The notes under the pieces are model-generated. The model made no database searches and had not been told where the DNA came from. It saw only the letters and a list, made by a program, of their open reading frames with translations. From Firm-04 sp003446315 (GTDB lineage: Bacteria; Bacillota; Clostridia; Oscillospirales; Ruminococcaceae), in contig CAMNAB010000013.1 of assembly GCA_946530355.1 (NCBI GenBank), forward strand, positions 1 to 37,085: DNA of 37,085 bases, read 5' to 3'. The translations under genes and the position numbers were made by a program. The stretch's first letter is position 1, and every line of letters begins with the position of its first letter. This document shows positions 32,875 to 37,085 of this stretch, one piece after another.

Positions 32875-33026
32875 CTTATTTGCAGGATCCGCCTTGCCGT
32901 CGCCTGAAGAATAAAACCCGCTTGAAGCAGGTGGGTATCCGCCTGCGCAGCGCATGCTCCCTTCTACCGCCGAAGCGGGAGGTCTGCAATTCTTAACGCA
33001 GAGCATCAGATTCCCTATTCACAGAT
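32839..33026 (-). ncRNA. ssrS: Probable 6S RNA
   Basis: Candidate RNA of about 188 nt that would bind sigma-A RNA polymerase. It has its own promoter and terminator and no open frame. The 5' and 3' ends pair (around 33016-33007 with CGGATCCT near 32888). AAGAAT pairs with ATTCTT and CCCGCTT with AAGCGGG across asymmetric loops, leaving a long rod with a central opening. The apical part holds GGGAGCATGCGC and GCAGGCGGATACCCACCTGC. Length, rod shape and bubble fit 6S RNA. The apical stem pairs slightly better on the plus strand (G-U instead of C-A), so the strand is not beyond doubt; promoter and terminator favour minus. Confidence 0.6.
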
Positions 33027-33031
33027 GTTGG

Positions 33032-33060
33032 ATTATATCAAATCAGACTTGCTCGCACAA
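33032..33060 (-). promoter_or_regulatory. Promoter of the 6S-like RNA
   Basis: On the minus strand TTGTGC, a 17-bp spacer and TATAAT (33037-33032). Start expected near 33026. Confidence 0.7.
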
Positions 33061-33165
33061 GGCAGAATGCTTTGTTGGTATTAGTATATCACGGATGACG
33101 AAAAAAATCAATCGGTAAAATTAACCAAAATATTATGTTGATTTTGAACAAATTCACTCAAATTG

Positions 33166-33504
33166 TTATTCTTCGTCTTCTTCGTCCTCGTCTTCATCTT
33201 CGTCCAGACGGGAGATAAAGAGGTCAGCGATCCGTTCATATTCGTCATCGCTCTCGATCGGTTCGAGGATCTCGTTGCCGTCGTCATCGGTTCTGGCGCA
33301 AAGCACGACCAGTTCGACTTCACCTTCGAGCAGTTCGGCAGGGTTTTCGATGTGCGGGATCAAAGCGTAGTAGACATTGCCGTCTTCTTCCATCATATCG
33401 ACCATCTCGAACAGCTTCTCATTGCCTTCCTCATCTACAAGCGTATAGAGATCCGGCGCATCCATCATACCATCCAGTTCATTTGCCATATTTTCGTCAA
33501 GCAT
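33166..33504 (-). CDS. DUF1292 family protein with acidic tail
   Basis: Small cytoplasmic protein of 112 residues. The core (about 17-90) has the family pattern LVDEEGNEKLFEMVD...YYALIP...VELVVLCARTDDDGNEILEPIESDDEYERI. The end is almost purely Asp/Glu (from about residue 100). The function is unknown; in other Firmicutes members lie near yrrK/yqgF and alaS, which are not present here. GGAG precedes the ATG at 33504, and a second Met five codons later could also start it. Confidence 0.88.
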   Translation of the reverse strand: MLDENMANELDGMMDAPDLYTLVDEEGNEKLFEMVDMMEEDGNVYYALIPHIENPAELLEGEVELVVLCARTDDDGNEILEPIESDDEYERIADLFISRLDEDEDEDEEDEE

Positions 33505-33563
33505 TGTAAACTCCGTTCCCCGGAATGCATCCGGAACTTATTTGCGAGATTTCGCATATTCTT

Positions 33564-33592
33564 ATTGTACCCGATTTTTCCGAAAATGTCAA
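33564..33592 (-). promoter_or_regulatory. Sigma-A promoter of the DUF1292 gene
   Basis: On the minus strand TTGACA (33592-33587), a 17-bp spacer and TACAAT (33569-33564), divergent from the promoter at 33650. Confidence 0.88.
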
Positions 33593-33649
33593 GTCTTGGA
33601 AGAAAAAGAAAATTTTCACAAGAATTTCAAAAAAAGTTTCCAAAAACTA

Positions 33650-33678
33650 TTGACAAACGACTGAAAGTGTGCTATAAT
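33650..33678 (+). promoter_or_regulatory. Consensus promoter of a unit without an intact gene
   Basis: TTGACA (33650-33655), a 17-bp spacer and TATAAT (33673-33678), both perfect. No complete protein gene follows before the terminator at 34421. Confidence 0.9.
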
Positions 33679-33684
33679 AAGACC

Positions 33685-33905
33685 ATAAGAACAGCAAAGA
33701 ACCTTCCGAGGCGGAAAGGAACCGATCACAAAGCAAACGAAAGATTCGTGATTTGGAATCTGTTCGCTTCTGTTCCACCTATTCGGAGTCTTGCTCCGGG
33801 CTGTTCTTGATAATCGTTACGGTGTTTCCGGTCTGCTGTTCTGAGGCAGACTTCCGGAGTGGCTGAGATGCTATGGTTCAGCCGGGGGTCCTGCCGTAAA
33901 ATCTG
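33685..33905 (+). ncRNA. Unassigned structured RNA: two nested multi-hairpin domains
   Basis: Domain 1 is closed by a perfect 9-bp stem (33687-33695 with 33800-33808). It contains a hairpin at 33702-33719, one at 33725-33752 (inner CGAA/TTCG), and one at 33784-33798 (CGGAG/CTCCG). Domain 2 is closed by TTACGG/CCGTAA (33817-33822 with 33894-33899) and contains a hairpin at 33828-33857 and one at 33861-33883 (GGCTGA/TCAGCC). I checked it by eye against TPP, cobalamin, SAM, FMN, T-box, tmRNA and RNase P signatures and it fits none. It may be a cis-regulatory leader or the 5' part of a large noncoding RNA that reaches the terminator at 34421-34462. Confidence 0.55.
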
Positions 33906-33929
33906 ATTCAGAAAGGATGCGTGAGACCA

Positions 33930-34271
33930 ATGGATACAATGGAGATTGTCCCAATCATTGACAATGGCTCGCGCGCAGTGTATTCTGTGTAATCCGAAGC
34001 ACTCTTTGCATCCGGCTCATGTGACGGTACGCACATTGCAGCCGGATATGCGGGTGCATTTCCGATATGGAAGCTGACACAGAATGCCGCCGGTCGACGG
34101 ATCGGTGCGAGATTCGCAGCGTGCAGCCGCATTACAGCAGATGGTGAGTATGATGAACTGCAACAGGTGCAGTGACCGGCGGAGATCAATGGGAACGGAA
34201 AGACCGGAGATCGGTTGGCCGCCGTGAAAACGATGAACGATGTCAATGATGTGTGGGAAAAGGATTTTTGA
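33930..34271 (+). pseudogene. Possible decayed gene: frame with two internal stops
   Basis: From ATG 33930 one frame reads 113 codons to TGA at 34269, broken by TAA (33990-33992) and TGA (34173-34175). The pieces read like protein: a start MDTMEIVPIIDNGSRAVYSV, a 60-codon middle containing AGAFPIWKLTQNAAGRRIG, and an end with VKTMNDVNDVWEKDF. I do not recognise the family. It could be a dead gene, or chance openness inside a noncoding RNA. The opposite strand is also open here for 125 codons, but its Ser/Pro/Ala-rich translation looks like a shadow. Confidence 0.35.
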
Positions 34272-34420
34272 ACCCCGTGCGGCAAGTTCTAATGCACGAA
34301 TAGGAATTTGTCAGCTTGGGAATCGTCGGGGACGCAGTTCCGTGCACTGCGGCTGGATTCCCGCACAAGTGCCGAAAGGCATTGATATAGATTCTTTTCT
34401 ATACCATCACAATTGAATAA
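34272..34420 (+). other. Further stem-loops at the 3' end of the unassigned unit
   Basis: Visible pairings are CGTGC/GCACG near 34276-34298, GGGAATC/GATTCCC near 34318-34366 enclosing CGCAG/CTGCG, and ATAGA/TCTAT near 34388-34402. No open frame of note. Confidence 0.4.
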
Positions 34421-34462
34421 AAAATAAGGGGGGACTTCGAACAGGAAGTCCCCTTTATTTTA
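34421..34462 (+). terminator. Strong terminator closing the unassigned unit
   Basis: GGGGACTT/AAGTCCCC (8 bp, 34430-34437 with 34446-34453), flanked by A-rich and T-rich arms that can pair further. It lies just before the glgP promoter. Confidence 0.9.
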
Positions 34463-34479
34463 TGGCTGATCGGGTGCTA

Positions 34480-34508
34480 TTGCATTTTTTGATCGCCTGT
34501 GATATAAT
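34480..34508 (+). promoter_or_regulatory. Sigma-A promoter of glgP
   Basis: TTGCAT (34480-34485), a 17-bp spacer and TATAAT (34503-34508), 32 nt before the start. Confidence 0.75.
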
Positions 34509-34539
34509 AGTAAGGCATTTACTATATTGGGAGGTTTTC

Positions 34540-36900
34540 ATGATGAATCAAGCAGAAATGATTTTGGCAAATGCAGAAAAGCAGCTTGGCAGTTCCGCCG
34601 CCGATGCAGAAGTGCATGCTTTGCACAATGCCGTCAGCAGTGCGGTGATGCAGCAGATCCTGCCGCATTGGAACGATTGCCGCAGCGCACATTTGAAAAA
34701 CAGGCGTGTTTGCTATTTTTCAATGGAGTTTTTGGTCGGCAGAGCCGTTTATAATAATCTGTATTGTCTTGGACTGCTTGATGATATGGAACAGGCGTTT
34801 CAGAAGAACGGCACTTCTCTTTCCGTATTTGAGGAGATCGAAGATGCTGCACTGGGAAACGGCGGTCTTGGCAGATTGGCTGCTTGTTTTCTGGATAGTG
34901 CCGCGGCATGTGCCCTTCCGGTCGACGGTTACGGCATCCGCTATCGCTACGGCTTGTTCAAGCAGGGCTTTGAGAACGGCAGACAAGTGGAAACCGGCGA
35001 TGATTGGTCACAGTTCGGTGATCCGTGGAGCATCCGCAATGAGGATGATGCGGTTCTGGTTTCTTACCGCGGTCAGCAGGTGCGTGCAGTGCCTTATGAT
35101 ATGCCCGTGATCGGCTATGAAACAGACGGTTCGGAGCCGCATATCGGGACACTGCGGCTCTGGCAGGCAGAACCGGTTCGTGCATTTGATTTTCATACCT
35201 TCAATGCGCAGGATTATCTCGCAGCTTCGGAGGAAACCGTCTATGCAGAGGATATTTCCCGCTGCCTGTATCCGAATGATGATACCAGAGCAGGCAAGCT
35301 GCTGCGCCTGAAACAGCAATATTTCTTCTGTGCGGCATCGCTGGCGGATTGCCTGAAAAAGCATAAGGCACAGTTCGGCACGCTGGATTCTCTGCCGGAA
35401 AAGCTCGCCGTTCAGCTCAATGATACGCATCCGGTGATCTCCATTCCGGAGCTGATCCGGCTGCTGAAAGCAGAAGGGTATTCCTTTGAACAGGCGCTTT
35501 CTATGGCGAAAAAGGTCTTTTCTTATACGAATCATACCATTATGCAGGAAGCACTGGAAAAGTGGGACTGCGATCTGGTTGAGGAGATCCTGCCGGAGAT
35601 CTATGCGATCATGCTGCAAATTTCCGAGCAGCTTCTGGAAGAACTCTATGCAGAAGATTTGCCTGCCGCGCAGATCGAATCGCTCCGCATCATTAAAAAC
35701 GGACAGGTGCACATGGCAAATCTTGCAATGTATGCCGGCACTTATGTCAACGGCGTTGCAGCGATCCATACTGAATTGCTGAAAACGACCGTCCTGAAAG
35801 ACTGGTATGCGCGGAATCCGGAGAAATTCCAGAACAAAACAAACGGCATCACACAGCGCCGCTGGCTCGGCGTTTGCAATCCCGAACTGACGGCATTGTT
35901 CAGGGAATTGAACGGCTCAGACAGCTTCCTGAAAAATCTGACCGATTTGCAGGCATTGTCCCGTTTTGCGGACGATGCAGCCGTGATGGAACGGTTCCGT
36001 GCAGTCAAACAGCAGAAAAAACAGCAGCTCGCCGATTATATCGCAAAAACAGAAGGTGTGCAGATTGATCCGGAATCTTGTTTTGATATTCAGATCAAGC
36101 GGCTGCATGAGTATAAACGGCAGCTTTTGAATGCTTTTTCCATCCTTTGGATCTATTACGGCATCAAAGACGGCAGCATTACCGGTTTTCAGCCGACAAC
36201 TTTCCTGTTCGGTGCAAAATCCGCACCGGGTTATCGCCGTGCAAAAGCGATCATCAAGTATATCAATGAGATCGCAAAGCTGATCGACAATGATCCGGAT
36301 GTCAAGGGCTTGATTAAGGTGCATTTTGTCACCAATTATAATGTTTCTTATGCGGAAAAGCTCGTTTCTGCGTGCGATATCTCCGAGCAGATCTCGACTG
36401 CCGGCACAGAAGCATCCGGCACAGGCAATATGAAAATGATGCTCAACGGCGCTGTGACGCTTGGTACGCTGGACGGCGCAAATATTGAGATCGTGGATGC
36501 TGCGGGCAAGGAAAACAATTATATTTTCGGCGCAACTGTGGAAGAAATCGAGCAATTGCAGGATTATTGCAGCCGCGCTGTGATGGCGAAGAATCCGAAG
36601 ATCGCCCGTGTGGTCAGAAGCCTGATCGACGGAACCGTTTCCGATGACGGAACAGGCGAATTCCGTGAGCTTTATTTTGCGCTGCTGGACGGTGCAAGCT
36701 GGCATCAGCCCGACCACTACTATTTGCTGCTGGATCTGCCGGATTATGTGGAAACAAAGCTGCGTGCGCTCTCCGATTACCGGAATTCTGCCGATTTTTC
36801 GGCAAAACAATGGCGAAATGCCTGCGCGGCAGGGCCGTTCAGCTCCGACCGGACAATTCGGCAATATGCGGAAGAATGCTGGCATATTTCGCAGATTTGA
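34540..36900 (+). CDS. glgP: Glycogen/alpha-glucan phosphorylase
   Basis: GT35 PLP enzyme of 786 residues that releases glucose 1-phosphate from glycogen or maltodextrin with phosphate. I place the start at ATG 34540, five bases after GGGAGG; the next codon is also ATG (34543) and could be used. A longer reading to 34462 would run through the promoter. Landmarks are the N-terminal RVCYFSMEFLVGR, the LGNGGLGRLAACFLDSAA motif, VQLNDTHPVI and the PLP lysine K632 in EASGTGNMKMM, followed by LGTLDGANIEI. Length is a little short but within the bacterial range. It is monocistronic, with its own promoter and terminator. Confidence 0.96.
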   Translation: MMNQAEMILANAEKQLGSSAADAEVHALHNAVSSAVMQQILPHWNDCRSAHLKNRRVCYFSMEFLVGRAVYNNLYCLGLLDDMEQAFQKNGTSLSVFEEIEDAALGNGGLGRLAACFLDSAAACALPVDGYGIRYRYGLFKQGFENGRQVETGDDWSQFGDPWSIRNEDDAVLVSYRGQQVRAVPYDMPVIGYETDGSEPHIGTLRLWQAEPVRAFDFHTFNAQDYLAASEETVYAEDISRCLYPNDDTRAGKLLRLKQQYFFCAASLADCLKKHKAQFGTLDSLPEKLAVQLNDTHPVISIPELIRLLKAEGYSFEQALSMAKKVFSYTNHTIMQEALEKWDCDLVEEILPEIYAIMLQISEQLLEELYAEDLPAAQIESLRIIKNGQVHMANLAMYAGTYVNGVAAIHTELLKTTVLKDWYARNPEKFQNKTNGITQRRWLGVCNPELTALFRELNGSDSFLKNLTDLQALSRFADDAAVMERFRAVKQQKKQQLADYIAKTEGVQIDPESCFDIQIKRLHEYKRQLLNAFSILWIYYGIKDGSITGFQPTTFLFGAKSAPGYRRAKAIIKYINEIAKLIDNDPDVKGLIKVHFVTNYNVSYAEKLVSACDISEQISTAGTEASGTGNMKMMLNGAVTLGTLDGANIEIVDAAGKENNYIFGATVEEIEQLQDYCSRAVMAKNPKIARVVRSLIDGTVSDDGTGEFRELYFALLDGASWHQPDHYYLLLDLPDYVETKLRALSDYRNSADFSAKQWRNACAAGPFSSDRTIRQYAEECWHISQI

Positions 36901-36920
36901 GTCAAAAACCATGCTTTTTT

Positions 36921-36960
36921 GCGGAAGAATCGTTTTTTCGATTCTTCCGCAGCTTTTTTC
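36921..36960 (+). terminator. Intrinsic terminator of glgP
   Basis: A perfect 12-bp stem (36921-36932 with 36939-36950), a T-rich loop and a 7-T run. Confidence 0.95.
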
Positions 36961-36969
36961 AAGAAATGC

Positions 36970-36998
36970 TTGACATTTTTCTTTTTTTGTGATATAAT
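36970..36998 (+). promoter_or_regulatory. Sigma-A promoter of the tRNA-Pro gene
   Basis: TTGACA (36970-36975), a 17-bp spacer and TATAAT (36993-36998), both perfect, 11 nt before the tRNA. Confidence 0.93.
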
Positions 36999-37009
36999 AA
37001 TCATGTTGT

Positions 37010-37085
37010 CTGGGTGTGGCGCAGTTGGTAGCGCGCTACCTTGGGGTGGTAGAGGCCGCCCGTTCAAGTCGGGTCACTCAGACCA
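37010..37085 (+). tRNA. tRNA-Pro (anticodon GGG)
   Basis: Full 76-nt cloverleaf ending exactly at the window edge with encoded CCA. The acceptor stem pairs CTGGGTG with CACTCAG (one G-U), the D stem is GCGC/GCGC, and the anticodon stem CTACC/GGTAG closes a TTGGGGT loop with GGG at positions 34-36. The T arm has GTTCAAGTC. It reads CCC and CCU codons. Confidence 0.95.

Noticed and set aside
33828..33928. Possible TPP riboswitch (GGCTGAGATGC, later CTGAT)
   Set aside because: Only short scattered matches; the second conserved block with the GGATAATGCCAGCG core is missing and the pairing differs.
33908..34285. A 125-codon minus-strand frame
   Set aside because: Ser/Pro/Ala-rich translation without domain; no good ribosome site; lies opposite a unit with a consensus promoter.
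33685..34460. RNase P RNA or tmRNA
   Set aside because: No GAGGAAAGTCC-type core or ACAGAA segment for RNase P; no tRNA-like ends or tag frame for tmRNA.

Overview
The window looks like chromosomal DNA from a cellulosome-forming Ruminococcus, close to R. flavefaciens or R. champanellensis. This is inferred from gene content, without any database search. Six secreted proteins end in dockerin modules, most of them after Thr-rich linkers. They are a subtilisin-like protease, a GH9 cellulase, a protein with three non-catalytic repeats, a CotH-family protein and two tandem GH5 cellulases. Firmicutes-type control is plain: sigma-A promoters with TTGACA-17-TATAAT spacing, a valine T-box, a CIRCE operator, AGGAGG ribosome binding sites and many intrinsic terminators. 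I see no phage genes, insertion sequences or CRISPR array.

Layout. Positions 1-7150 (minus strand) hold the dockerin protease and the GH9-CBM3c-dockerin cellulase, each with its own promoter. Positions 7200-7860 hold an Hsp20 gene under CIRCE control, followed by a bidirectional terminator shared with valS. valS (minus) starts at a TTG codon behind a T-box leader. Divergent from it are a 57-residue membrane peptide and an O-acetylhomoserine sulfhydrylase. Next come the three-repeat dockerin protein (minus), a yerC-methyltransferase pair, and a cell-wall operon (FHA protein, RodA/FtsW, class B PBP) that appears to run on into a CotH-dockerin gene.

Positions 21.6-23.9 kb hold a DUF4418 protein with a MacB-like ABC exporter. 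Positions 24.1-27.7 kb hold a DUF1847 protein with a complete SsuABC/TauABC-type importer. Upstream of both operons lie copies of the palindrome ATTCCTATAGGAAT, which suggests one shared regulator. Then come the two tandem GH5-dockerin cellulases (minus), an SseB-family protein, a probable 6S RNA and a DUF1292 protein.

The least explained part is 33.65-34.46 kb. It has a consensus promoter, about 220 nt of stable nested stem-loops, an open frame broken by two stops, and a strong terminator, but no intact gene. After it come glycogen phosphorylase and tRNA-Pro(GGG), each with its own promoter.

Together the genes describe cellulose attack outside the cell (GH5, GH9, scaffold-attached accessory proteins), storage of the sugar as glycogen (GlgP), and wall growth and sulfur supply in support.
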